From the NCBI GenBank assembly GCA_000934455.1, contig KN890114.1, forward strand, positions 1 to 29,037: a stretch of DNA of 29,037 nucleotides, read 5' to 3'. The notes below the pieces were generated by a model. The model was not told the DNA's origin, did no database searches, and worked only from the letters and a program-made list of their open reading frames with translations. This DNA is from Apostichopus parvimensis. Taxonomy: Eukaryota; Echinodermata; Holothuroidea; Aspidochirotida; Stichopodidae. The position numbers and the translations under genes are program-made. Below are positions 11,101 to 20,900 of the stretch, piece after piece; the stretch's first letter is position 1; every line of letters begins with the position of its first letter.

Positions 11101-14100
11101 AAAAAATGTGATTTTTCTGTGACGGACGTACACATGACAATTTACATTTTTTAAAAATGTTATTCTCAGAAAACTAAAAATCCCTGCAACTTTATCTCTT
11201 TGTAAATTGAATCTATATATTATATCACTTCAGCAAATCCAAGAATATTTATTCCTCTGAAGATACACAGGCAAAAATAGGCATTTTGTTTTGGGGTGAT
11301 TTTTGTGAGGCAAATTTGAGATTTTTTCGGTTGACTAATACACACCATAATCTGCCTGAAAACAATGTGTTCTGTAAAAATTAGCTACATATTATGAAAC
11401 TCCATAGTTTTAGCTTTCATCTGATACCCTACATATAATGATTCAACGTTTTTTAATTTTTGGTGAAAAGGTTTACTAGTTTACGGAACTGCCCATTTGC
11501 AGTGTACAGTACTGTACTGCAGATGAAGGTCCAATGAGATTAGAACAAGGATTGTTTTCAGTGGAGGTCAAAGGATACTTGAAGTCAACAGAAATCATTT
11601 GAAGTCTGAAAACCTTTAAACACAGTTATTAAATCAAACTACAGTATGAGACGGTATTAAAGAACTTAGCATAAACATAGACTCTGGATGTGTGACCTGA
11701 TTAATTCACTTCGACTTTGAGTACAACGTTTCTGTATGCTGCCGTGTTGGACAAACCTAACTGTAATAGTAATTACCGACTTTACGATCCGCATTATAGT
11801 CATACCCAACTTTGCAATCCACGGCCCCCCACACAAGTTTTCAAGGTTGGTAAGAGTGACTCCATAGTTTTTCCTTTCGGGAAACCAATTAGGATATGAT
11901 CGATGAATATCATTGGTAGACTTCAGTATAGTAAATCCATCGTAGTAATGTACATGAACCTTATTTTTTTCTCTGTAGGCCAAAAGTTCTCTGCTGTAGG
12001 TCAAAAGTTTGAAAACCTTGTAATCATGGAAATTCCAAATTCAAGCTTTGATGAACTAACATACATAAATAAAAAGGTCCACATTGGTGCAAAACTGCAA
12101 GAACATTGAGTTAAACAACATTGGTCAAAATTTTACATGAGTATTAGATTAAATCCAGGGCACATGTTTAAGGGAGTTCGATAAATTAGCAAAATAAGAA
12201 AGAATGACCTAAACTATATGTATGCTGTAGAAGAGATGTGCAGGTTTGGTGTACAAACACTGTGCCGTCTTTGGACCAACCTGCCTTTCTCTGGATCAAA
12301 GGTCTACCATTATTTTTGTTTTATTTCACCACTTCCTAAGTGGAGAGTGACACCAATTTAATCATTTTACCTAGTTGAGGTTATTTAGTTACAGTGCACA
12401 CTGAATTTGATGTAAACAGCTAGTTTTTCCAGGGAGACCTCCTTTTGGTTGCCCAAACAGAAATACTTTCCAGTCTCTGACGATTGGAAAACCGTTAAAA
12501 ATTGGCCCTGAAGTCACCGAGCCTGACGGCTTTCTGGTTTAAGTTTTACATATCAGTGGCTTCCTATAGATATAACATACTGTACATACAGTCCCAGAAG
12601 GAAGCACTGGTAATTTGTACTGACTTTGTGTTAATATGTACTGTAGCATGTGCAGTATGTTGTGTTGTACTGTGTACAGTTGTACAGTAAAGTAAGTCCT
12701 GAATATTACTTACGGTTGATCAAATGATTATTTTCTCTTCAGACAATTATTTTAAAATTAAAACCGAAAGTATAACAGTACTTAAAGATTGTGTAGCACT
12801 ACCATAAAATCTAGTATTATTATTCTGTTTGTTCAGCGAGTACTATACATATATGTACATACGTAGTAATGCATTGCTTAATATAACACTTGAATCATCA
12901 ATGGCAAAATTGACTAGATCGTCATTCAAATTAATTAGAAAGTCCTTGAATTTATATTTAACTCCTTCCTTACTTGCCTTACCATAACAATTATACTTTA
13001 CACTTCAATCCATCTTAACAACATTCAACAACAAAATATATAGAAAGTATAACCCTGATGCAACAATCTATAGGCATCATGTTGATAAGATTTGTTAGCA
13101 TACTGTGCATATCGCTGAATCAGCTGTATGATCAGTGTGGATACCCTATCAATGTTAGACAAGTACAGGCTGGCATATCGCATGATGGTATCACACTGTA
13201 TGAAAACACTGTATAGTGTTATATATACCGTATGTTACTGTTGTCAGCTGGGTAAGAAATCTGGTTACAAAGGAGCTAAATGGTGAATTTAATAAAATGG
13301 AGAAATATTTAAATTTACTTACAGTGTGACACATGTGTCCTTGAACATTTTACTGTAATCTTGGACTGTACAGCAATTAAAAAATTCTTATTTAGGAGAG
13401 ACAATTTTGTGTACAGTTGCTGTACTGTAAACAACTGGTCATCTCAGGCGACTGGACTACTGTACCATTAAAACTTTGCCCTGCCTCTCCATAGCTTCTG
13501 ATCATGTGTTTTGCTTTTTATTCCATTACAGGCTTTGGATCACCAACATCAATGGCAGAGGAAACATACAGAGCAAGAAGTGTCGCATGAGCAGAACCTT
13601 CTACAAGAGACAGCATCCAGGGAGGCTGAGCTTACCAAACGGCTAGGTGATGTTGAGCAGGACCTCAAAGTCAAACTTCAAGAGCTGAACCATGTGAAAA
13701 TTGAGAATAGTAAAATCCACAGCAGGCATGTGGAGTTGACCTCCTCCTTTGAAAAGATGGAATCAGATAAGAAGATACTGAAGGATGAGCTACGAGACAC
13801 CAAATTTCGAGAGACAAGGATGATGAGAGACTACAGTGAACTCGAAGAGGAGAACACTACTATGCAGAAACATGTAAGTGGCCCACCCCCTATCCTGACA
13901 AAAATGGGGGTAGGGGGAATGTGTGAACAATTCGTCAAAAGGATAGACCTCAAGTTGTTCAGACAAAACTTGCCAGTATTTTAAGTAATCTACTTTTCAG
14001 GAATTTATAAGGTGCATTCTTTCATTTATAGTTAAAAGTTTAAACTTTTCGTTTAAGGCAAAGATTTTGTTAAGAAATAGAGCATTGCACTTATAAAGTA

Positions 14101-16511
14101 AATGAACATAACATGCACTTTACATAGAGGGTGTTTGTTATTGTTTAAAAGAACGTAGGTCTTTGAGGAATGAGGTTCTTTATACTGTATGAGTGAATTA
14201 GCATGAGTTATGAAACAATCTGCTAGTACAATGAGTTTGTGGCAATAACTTCTTCAGCCAACTGAGATTAAAATGAGGCTATAAATCCACTAGATTAAAA
14301 GTTTGTATAAGCTGTGGCAGCCACAGTTCTGGTATCTGTTTTGTAAATAGAAGAGACTTTCCTTTGATAATACGGATGAGTTTTGACGTAACTAACTAAC
14401 ATACTTATATTTTCATGGAATTGCATTGCAGTGCAGGAACTGATGTACAGTAGGTAAATACAACCAGATGTACTTTATAATTTACTGTGCAAAGTAAGAA
14501 TTTGTCTTCGGATGTAATGTATTTTCTAATTTACTGTGCAAAGTAAGAATTTGTATTAAGATGTAATGTATTTTCTAATTTACTGTGCAAAGTAAGACTG
14601 TCTTAGTATGTAATGTATTTTCTAATTTACTGTGCAAAGTAAGACTTTGTATTGAGATGTAATGTATTTTTGTGCCATCCGTCTCCATTGCAGATATCAA
14701 GCTTAAAATCGTCCCAGATTGAGTATGAATCCTTGAAGCATGAGAACCGCAGACTGACAGAAGAGATCCAGTACCTGAACTCAAATATTGATGACCAGGT
14801 CCGTCTGCGGGAGATCACGGAGAAACAGATCGAGGAGACACTGCAGGCCTTGGAATCTGAACGAGAGCAGAAACACCAGTTGAAGAAACAGATTGATCAA
14901 GCCATGCTGATGGAGTTAGAGGCTATTAATAACGACCTTGAAAACAACACTAGCTTAGTGGAGGTAGAGGAGGACGAGTTCGATGGAGAGTCCCCACCAG
15001 CTCATCCTCTTCTCCAGCAGATGGAATACGAGATGCAGGCAGATGAAGAAGGCAACTCTCATCGGGATCTCAACCGGACTGGGAGTTTGTACAGTGAGAT
15101 TCACAGCACTGAGATAAAGAAATTGGAGGAGCAGTTGGCACAGCTTGAGACTGAAAAGTCGGAGCTGTCCAAGACGTTGGAAATGTCTCAGTCAGAACTG
15201 GAGAGCACGAAGGGAGTTCTGCAAAGCCTAGGGGATCTCCCCATCGAAAACGGGGAGGGTGAGGTAGAGGAGGCCATCCCACCTAATCTGAACGAGACGC
15301 AGCAAAAGCTTTACCAGCTGGTCCGTCTGGTCAAGCAATACGAGAAAAAGTATGCCACCGCTATGGCTGAAATAAACAGTTTGAAATCCGAAATGATGGC
15401 CCAAGGGAACAGAAACAGAGACGATAACACCAAGAAGGAAGCCCAGTCTGGCATCATAAACGAACAGAACCGCAAACACCAAGATACAATCAAAGACCTC
15501 AAGGGCCAACTGAAGCAACTGAGTGACCTGGTCGGGGAGACCCAAGGCCACCTGAACTGCACGCAAGACGAACTTGTGAATATCAGTGAGGAAGTGGGCC
15601 AGTTGTACACTAACATGTGCTTAGTTAATTCGGAGAGTCCTAACAAAAAGATGCAAGAGCATTTGAAGCTTGCACGACAAAGTCGAAGGGAAAACTTCAC
15701 GCATGAATTTTCGAATAGGCTGAAAGAAGTGACGACAGAGAATGGAATGGATGGCCTGGTTTCCAAACTGCACGGAAACCCGGTGACCTGCTCGAACCTC
15801 CTGTTAGCCATCCGCGATCAAGTCAAGTTCCTCAAAAGGGCTGTCGAACAGGCAGCGGAAATGTCTAGACAGCGAGGTAAAGAACAGAATGAAACAGAAA
15901 CGGAAGATCTCAAGGAAGAGGTGGTGAAGTTAAAATTACTCCTGCAGACAAAGCGAGAACAAGTGGCGACACTTAGAACTGTCCTGAAAGCCAATAAGAC
16001 CACCGCAGAGGTCGCCCTGGCTAATCTCAAGGGCAAATATGAGAATGAAAAGTACATAATTGCAGACACTCTGACAAAACTCCGAACGGAGTTGAAAGCA
16101 TTGAAGGAGGATGCCGCAACATTTTCCAGTTTGCGAGCCATGTTCGCCAAGAGATGTGACGAATACGTGACGCAGTTGGAGGAGATGCACAGGCAAATCT
16201 CCGCTGCCGACGAGGAGAAGAAGACCTTGAACTCCCTCCTGAGGATGGCCATCCAACAGAAACTGGCTCTCACCCAACGGCTGGAGGACTTGGAATGTCA
16301 CAACGAGAGCCAGATGGTCCCTCACAGACAACCAAGGCACCCGAGGAGGCAAAAACCTGCAAAAGTGAGTGTTCCAGCTTACATGCCAGGGTTACGGCAT
16401 CCCATGGCAGCTAGTCCATATCTACAGTATCGATTCCCTTACAACCCACCTAGACCAACTGCTCCGTATGGTCAATTTCCACAACCGAATAGACCACCAC
16501 CATATTACTAA
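4915..16511 (+). CDS. BICD: Bicaudal D homolog (dynein-dynactin cargo adaptor), three joined coding exons
   Basis: Join 4915-5142, 13532-13873 and 14694-16511, all phase 0, to give 795 residues (vertebrate BICD1/2 are roughly 820-975). Bicaudal D is a cytoplasmic, dimeric coiled-coil adaptor. Its N-terminal half recruits dynein and dynactin, and its C-terminal coil binds cargo such as Rab6-GTP vesicles or, in flies, the Egalitarian mRNA complex. The CC1 box that contacts the dynein light intermediate chain is seen as AAEYGLAVLDEK (39-50). MRDYSELEEEN lies just before the exon 2/3 boundary. GETQGHLNCTQDEL (471-484) belongs to the middle coil. The cargo-binding coil (about 564-724) is almost identical to animal relatives, including TLRTVLKANK (616-625), KALKEDAATFSSLRAMF (658-674) and LLRMAIQQKLALTQRL (705-720). 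An acidic, proline-containing break at 280-320 separates the coils. The start ATG has A at -3 and G at +4, and an in-frame stop lies 10 bases upstream. The C-terminal 48 residues are unusual and are described separately. Confidence 0.93.
5143..5749. other. Start of BICD intron 1, with a GGCGGAA-rich patch
   Basis: No exon is needed here because exons 1 and 2 join in phase 0 and match the family without a gap. At about 5502-5612 short degenerate repeats of GGCGGAA and ATGGCA (and the complement CCGCCAT) are spaced 15-30 bases apart. They may be an old decayed tandem repeat or a piece of a GC-rich MITE. Confidence 0.45.
5750..5970. repeat. Imperfect tandem duplication, unit about 113-121 bp
   Basis: Two copies lie side by side. 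TTATTTTGAGAATGAC occurs at 5750 and again at 5871 (offset 121). GAGCCTC…TCTCGAGTGGA…CGCAGT occurs from 5823 and again from 5936 (offset 113). TAGTTTTCA also recurs between the blocks. The copies differ by substitutions and small indels, so the duplication is not recent. Confidence 0.65.
6058..6091 (+). repeat. (TTTAG)n microsatellite
   Basis: Six to seven perfect TTTAG pentamers lie within BICD intron 1. Downstream, GGGACA (about 6109) and TGTCCC (about 6129) can form a small hairpin that encloses a CTTTGCA direct repeat. Confidence 0.85.
6287..6467. mobile_element. Foldback MITE with 38-bp perfect inverted repeats
   Basis: Bases 6287-6324 are the exact reverse complement of 6430-6467, 38 of 38 positions, starting ATAACGACTGCTCCCAGAC. 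They are separated by 105 bases. A weaker match continues inward (GTTTTGTC against ATTTTTGAC). The whole 181-bp unit could fold as one RNA or DNA hairpin. It has no coding capacity. Target-site duplication could not be fixed; the flanks are AT-rich and a TA duplication is possible. A perfect arm match implies recent insertion or gene conversion between the arms. Confidence 0.75.
6468..8505. other. BICD intron 1, mostly unremarkable
   Basis: No exon-like segment was found. A 10-bp unit, TAAGTTGAAC, repeats about three times at 7041-7068. The rest is AT-rich single-copy-looking sequence. Confidence 0.45.
8901..8951. repeat. 15-bp perfect inverted repeat inside the transposon
   Basis: TGTGACGGACGTACA (8901-8915) is the exact reverse complement of 8937-8951, with a 21-base spacer. 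It is built from one direct and one inverted copy of the element's 13-mer and is the most symmetrical of the clusters. Confidence 0.85.
9479..10628. mobile_element. Nested MITE-like element, about 1.15 kb
   Basis: The left end GGCTGTGTTCACATTGG (9479) and the reverse complement of the right end (about AGCCTTGTTCACATTAG, to 10628) are imperfect inverted repeats sharing TGTTCACATT. GATCCCCTGTTCT (9495-9507) is exactly inverted at 10501-10513. TAGTGTTCACACT occurs near both ends in the same orientation. No GTGACGGACGTAC copy lies inside it, although copies lie on both sides, as expected if it inserted into the larger element. A target-site duplication was not found. A short direct repeat (AAAGTGCAAATGCACA) lies at about 9646-9680. 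Confidence 0.55.
11499..13531. other. End of BICD intron 1
   Basis: No exon is required or recognised. A 16-base direct repeat (CTGTAGGYCAAAAGTT) occurs near 11975 and 11994. Runs of TGTACAGT/ACTGTACA are frequent, for example 11504-11517, 12661-12689 and 13411-13430. Open frames around 11666-12109 overlap on both strands and show no family signature. The polypyrimidine tract and acceptor TTTTATTCCATTACAG end at 13531. Confidence 0.45.
13532..13873 (+). CDS. BICD: BICD coding exon 2
   Basis: The exon runs from TTCCATTACAG|GCTTTG to AAACAT|GTAAGT, 342 bases, encoding residues 77-190. The block RDTKFRETRMMRDYSELEEEN, slightly over its last third, is the strongly conserved end of the first coiled coil. 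An open frame that begins at 13511 and one that continues to 13984 extend into the introns and are not coding. Confidence 0.92.
13874..14477. other. BICD intron 2, upstream part
   Basis: AT-rich intronic sequence after a consensus GTAAGT donor. Nothing else was recognised before the minisatellite. Confidence 0.5.
14478..14671 (+). repeat. 49-bp minisatellite, four copies, abutting the exon 3 acceptor
   Basis: Copies of TAATTTACTGTGCAAAGTAA… begin at 14478, 14527, 14576 and 14623 (spacing 49, 49, 47). The array stops about 22 bases before the BICD exon 3 boundary. Copies 2-4 are joined by TTTTCTAATTT, so each junction contains CTAAT, which matches the metazoan branch-point consensus. The last one lies about 70 bases before the AG. 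Confidence 0.85.
14694..16511 (+). CDS. BICD: BICD coding exon 3 (last), 605 codons plus stop
   Basis: The exon runs from CTCCATTGCAG|ATATCA to the TAA at 16509-16511 and encodes residues 191-795. It carries the end of coil 1, the acidic break, coil 2 and the whole cargo-binding coil. Vertebrate BICD genes spread this region over several exons, so here it is either intron-poor by loss or ancestrally compact. Translated frames on the other strand (for example 15228-15566, 15311-15811, 15818-16352) are shadows of the biased coiled-coil codons. Confidence 0.93.
   Translation: MSSLKSSQIEYESLKHENRRLTEEIQYLNSNIDDQVRLREITEKQIEETLQALESEREQKHQLKKQIDQAMLMELEAINNDLENNTSLVEVEEDEFDGESPPAHPLLQQMEYEMQADEEGNSHRDLNRTGSLYSEIHSTEIKKLEEQLAQLETEKSELSKTLEMSQSELESTKGVLQSLGDLPIENGEGEVEEAIPPNLNETQQKLYQLVRLVKQYEKKYATAMAEINSLKSEMMAQGNRNRDDNTKKEAQSGIINEQNRKHQDTIKDLKGQLKQLSDLVGETQGHLNCTQDELVNISEEVGQLYTNMCLVNSESPNKKMQEHLKLARQSRRENFTHEFSNRLKEVTTENGMDGLVSKLHGNPVTCSNLLLAIRDQVKFLKRAVEQAAEMSRQRGKEQNETETEDLKEEVVKLKLLLQTKREQVATLRTVLKANKTTAEVALANLKGKYENEKYIIADTLTKLRTELKALKEDAATFSSLRAMFAKRCDEYVTQLEEMHRQISAADEEKKTLNSLLRMAIQQKLALTQRLEDLECHNESQMVPHRQPRHPRRQKPAKVSVPAYMPGLRHPMAASPYLQYRFPYNPPRPTAPYGQFPQPNRPPPYY
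16362..16370 (+). other. Candidate alternative 5' splice site inside BICD exon 3
   Basis: AAA|GTGAGT falls at a codon boundary after K747, with GT at 16365-16366. This is where the conserved cargo-binding coil and its basic RRQKPAK linker end. Vertebrate BICD2 also has a splice choice at its equivalent basic linker that gives different C-termini. If the site is unused, the frame continues for 48 Pro/Tyr-rich residues. If used, another terminal exon downstream is needed; I could not identify one. Confidence 0.45.
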
Positions 16512-17925
16512 TCTTCACTATCTTCTCCCCCCTCCCCCTCTCGTCTTCCTTACGTTAATAATCTCTGATATCTTTTAAAACTTTTGCTTACGCTGCATCA
16601 ATGTCCCCCTCTCCTCCCATTTTAATTTCACATTTGTGCTCCAAAAATAGAAGAAAATCATCATGCAAGTAGTTTTGAAGTATCCAATGAGTTTAAGTCA
16701 GATGGTTTTGAAACAATTGCAAAAATCGGCATCAATGACCACACCCATATGTTTAAAAAGAAAAAAAAATCTTTTTTTGCTTAAAATGGCTTAAATTGCA
16801 GAGAGAGTGTAATGAAGCCTGACATTCCCCTAAATTTTGATTTACTTTCTTCATCATTTATGGGATTACTCTCTGTGTTTTACTCTCCATTTTTAAGTTC
16901 ATCTCATTGGCAGCTTTCCTTTGCATTGTCATCAAAGCTGATATCAAGTCTGCATATAAGTCATTGGTGACAAGTTAAAACGAAAAGATACAAACGGGAA
17001 ACTCTTCTGTTGTCTGGTCACCGCTGTTTTCAATACGCACATGATCGTACTAGAAGGATGAATGAATAATTATTGGGGGCTTGAAAAATATAAAGCGTAA
17101 AGCTTCCTTAAAACTGCTTCAGTTAATAATTCATCCTCTCTCTGCTTTTACCAATCTCTCGAGTCAATCTAATGATGACTATGGCAGCACACGAGACAAC
17201 ACGCCCTTTCCTCATATGACTTTGAGGACTGCAACGGATATCGTTGATATTACGCAGCATAACATTCTGTTGAAGGAGTGATTTTAAACTACTAACTGCT
17301 CTCATATGACTCATGGTTATAAACTGTGTCATTTCTCAAGGTTATATTAACTGTTGCCTCGGGCAAAGTGTCTGACACTGTGCAACTGCAATTAATCTTT
17401 CCATGTTGACGACATCAAGTTCATTATGCCGTCGTGGAGAGCAATGTTGGCTGTAGCTTCTTTGATTGTCTCACGAAGGTCATAAAACACGACACAATCT
17501 AGGTGACATTTTCTGTTGGGGCAATGAACTTACCGTCCATCTGCAAGTCTGGGGGTCGGGGTGGGGGGGGTGTGTTCGGAGTACCCATAGTTACCTCAGT
17601 ACATAATTGAAGGTTTGAACCTGTTTCAGTTAGAAGAAATGTCAAGATATCTGGCCTTGCAATGTACTTGCATGCAATTGGTTTCCAATTTCCTGTTGTT
17701 TTGAAAGATGCAAAATTTTATCTTTCAATTATAAATATCCTTGCTGTTTCTGACTCATTAAAATATACAGTACAGTAGCAGTGAGCATAGATGTGACCTA
17801 GTCTATTTGGACCTGTTGTTTGGTTCTGTAGTGTTGGCGTTTTATATTGATTTTCAGTAGAAAGGCAGTGTAGATATGTTAGGTTTGTGCATTAGTTGAA
17901 TAAAGTAGAAAAACAAACTGCAGGC
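16512..17925 (+). other. Probable BICD 3' UTR
   Basis: The region begins with a CT-rich stretch (about 16520-16555). It includes a G-rich segment with G-quadruplex potential (GGGGG, GGGG and G8 runs, 17551-17570). It ends near the first well-placed AATAAA (17899-17904), which is followed by GGCCTTGTTT. Extent is inferred; other AATAAA signals occur further on, for example near 18794. Confidence 0.4.
17899..17904 (+). other. Candidate AATAAA polyadenylation signal for BICD
   Basis: TTGAATAAAGTAG is followed about 30 bases later by a GT-rich GGCCTTGTTT. It would give a 3' UTR of about 1.4 kb. Confidence 0.4.
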
Positions 17926-20900
17926 CTTGTTTAATATACATGGACTGGTATTCCAAGGAATTGTTTGATAGTCAATTTTACAAAAGCCAATTTTTAAGGG
18001 GAAAAAAAGGAGCTGATTCTACTATGCTTCTCAATATGGTATTTACGTTAATTCAAACCTATATGGCTTTTAGCCGACCTGCTATTACCATCTACTAGTC
18101 ATTAAATGTATGATGTATCTGAATGGAGATGTAAAGAGATAGTGGAGAGAAGCTTTGCTGTTTATCCTATATATATCACAACATGCAATATATAAAGGAA
18201 TGTATCTACTGTATGTCTAAAAACATCACATGTTAACACCATCTCAATACTTGCAGTGGCTTAACAACATCTAATCTTTGACTTACCTATAGTGACTTAG
18301 TGAGACTGGCAGTAATTGTTTCCTTCAACAAAACCATAGTCTACCCATCTGCCTCCCCCTCCCCACCCCATCGCCTCAGCACTGTACTTTCTACACTTAA
18401 CTCAGCAAAATATATTTCTGTTAAAATTACTAAAAATGGTGCAGAATTTAAACTAACATGCTTTTGTATTACAAGTTCAAAGAACAGATTGACCCAGAAA
18501 GAAACATGACACATTGTCATCCCTTATGTTATAGGAACTTAAGTAAACACCTCTGTGGCACCTTTAGCCTGTTGGTGGTTGGTATGTCACATTTGTGTAG
18601 TAATGAACCCATTGTTTGCTTAGAGTAATTGTTTGCTTAGAGTATACATGTATCTATGATGGTGGTTGATGCTGTGTATCCTAGAGGCCAGAATTAATCC
18701 ATGAGACAATACTGCTCATAGTTTGCCATAAGTAAGTAGCCTGATCATTTTTAATTGTGCTGGTAATTACTGTACAGTAAGTACATTGTGTTGAATAAAG
18801 AACACCTAATACCTAATTCAATCTGATGGATGTGGTCCTTTCAGTTAAGTAGTCACACAATGATAAAAGCAGGGCACTCTAAACACATTTAAAATATCAC
18901 AGAACTTTGTTAAATTGTTTAATTTCACTGATGAAATGTTTTGTTTGTTTTATCAAGTTACTGGTAGTGATCGCTGATTGTGGAATGGGTCATTATAGAT
19001 CTGAAAGCATACACAGTGCAATTCTCATATGGTACTGATGACAGATACCCCCTCCCATTCATCCATAGTGATGATGTTTTGAATTCTTTCATATTTTGTA
19101 TAGTAAATTTTCTTGAACCAGAACCATTTACAAGACTTTGAAACAGAACGAACCTTAACCCTACATTATCACACACTAATACTGTACCATACCACCACCA
19201 TGTAGCTACCTTTATGTGTGTATGATTTGTGCGATCTGTATGCAAGATATGTTACTTATAGTTCTGTTTGTTGTTTGGTTGTTCGTCCTTCAGTGAGTAT
19301 AAGCCTTTGCGCCCATTTCAGTTGAGTGGTCCAAGGGCCATGAATGTATTAGCGGCAGAGATCCTTAGACTGCTTACGGTTTCCTACGCATTTTCATTTT
19401 TCAGGTGTCCACTGTTTGAGCTGGGAAACCGTAAGTGCAATAATCCTTCCATCATTGTGCCTTGGGGTAATATGTTTCATTTTGTCACAATGAATCCGCC
19501 AAGCTGCAGAAGTAATCAATTAAATTAATTCTCGGTGATGGAAATTTAAGGATCTTAAAGCAAAATATCCTCTGCCAAAGTCTTAGGTAATCTCTGCAGT
19601 GGCCAGGAAAAGTCTCTTTTTGTCGGAGGAAGCATGGCTGTAGTTTTAATCCCGAAGTAAATAGCAAATTCAAAATCAGTCATGTAATGTTTAACAGCGT
19701 TTAATAAGGTGCTGCTGCTGCTTTCAATATGCATGCGAAGACGACTTATAGTGTCAAATAGATGAGCAGAGCGTTTGGATTGAAGTGATTGCCTGAAAAT
19801 ATTACTTGTGTTTTCATACAGGCACTTACAAAGCCTGAATTCCTCCATTCCTCCAAGTCCTAGCCTGACCTCCTCTTCTCAAGCAAACACCATGTTTTTA
19901 TGTGATTCACTGATGTTTGGATGTTTATTGTATTAAAGAAACAAAGGTCTCTTGTTGAAAATGTTCTGGTCTCATGTTACCTATTCATGAGCAGTGGGGT
20001 AAGGTGAATCAATTTGTGCATAGGTACAGTAACATATGCACATGGGGTAATGTAAGCAGACTTAATGTGATCACACTTCCCAGCAGTAGGATGGGAAGGG
20101 GGGGGGGGGGTTATTTCACAAATTCAAATTCCATTCAAGGGTGATGCTGAATGTTTCCCTGGCTAACCTGTTTTATGGTTTGTAGACAATTGGAAACAAT
20201 ATGTTGAAAACACAAAAGATTGAATGGAGTACTGCAAGTACAAAACTATAAAAAAATAGTAAGAATAAAGTTTCAGTTTATTGCTCTCCACCAACCCTAC
20301 TTTGTAAGGTAGGAGGTACAGTAGTAGATGATGGGTATAAAACTATGCTGACTGTTTAACAATGTTCAGTTGAAACCATGAATCAGTGATTCATTTATCC
20401 CTCCAATTCCCTTTAAGCTTTTACATCACATGAATTATTCACGACAATATATAGACATCAAGTTAACACATATTTACACCTTTGTATTCTATCAAACAAT
20501 CACATAATTGTATACCCTTCAACACATTGATACTTTGTATTCGACCTGCATTCAAAAAGAAAGTTCATCGGTAGGCATGTATGATACACTGCAGCCCACA
20601 CTGATGTATAGTAATATCTCTATGCAAACAGTATATATGTAATGTTGCATCACAAATACCTGTCACTTTCCTTTCTTTTGTTGTATATCTTTGTCTGTCA
20701 CTGGTGCCTGCTGTCTCATTCTTATTCTGCTGTTGCTTTTTTTGCTCCTCATTCTCGCCTCATGCAGTATACCTACAAAAAGGTCTCTCATTGAAATACT
20801 GATATTTCTGTCTAGGCTGGTCACAGTTCCTGTCTCAAAGTTCCTACAACACAATGCATCCAGGGTCCCAGCGACCTATGGTATGCACTATATAGAGGTC

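Larger units (their letters stand above)
8510..11494. mobile_element. Non-autonomous DNA transposon, 2985 bp, with subterminal GTGACGGACGTAC repeats
   Basis: Left end GGGCAATTCCGTAAA (8510-8524) matches the reverse complement of the right end (11480-11494, GGGCAGTTCCGTAAA) at 14 of 15 positions. Both ends are flanked by ATTT (8506-8509 and 11495-11498), a probable 4-bp target-site duplication. A second inner pair, ATGGAGTTTCAT (8633-8644) and ATGAAACTCCAT (11394-11405), shows that the inverted structure extends about 120 bases in. The 13-mer GTGACGGACGTAC occurs directly at 8692, 8881, 8902, 10915, 10930, 10943 and 11119. It is inverted at 8938, and inverted with one mismatch at 10964. Such subterminal motif clusters are typical transposase-binding sites. 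No transposase frame exists, so the element needs a partner in trans. I cannot name the superfamily. Confidence 0.72.

Noticed and set aside
11666-12109. Overlapping frames on both strands (60-112 codons) in BICD intron 1
   Set aside because: No conserved motif and BICD needs no exon here; opposite-strand overlap suggests chance.
14652-14693. ATG upstream of BICD exon 3 as a start codon
   Set aside because: The first 14 codons lie in the intron and minisatellite; TCTCCATTGCAG is a good acceptor and exon 2 joins in phase.
15070-16352. Antisense frames of 70-166 codons opposite BICD exon 3
   Set aside because: They are shadows of coiled-coil codon bias on the coding strand, which matches BICD throughout.
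19555-19848. 97-codon - strand frame as a gene
   Set aside because: No recognisable family or clear splice context; it could be an eroded element, but this cannot be supported.
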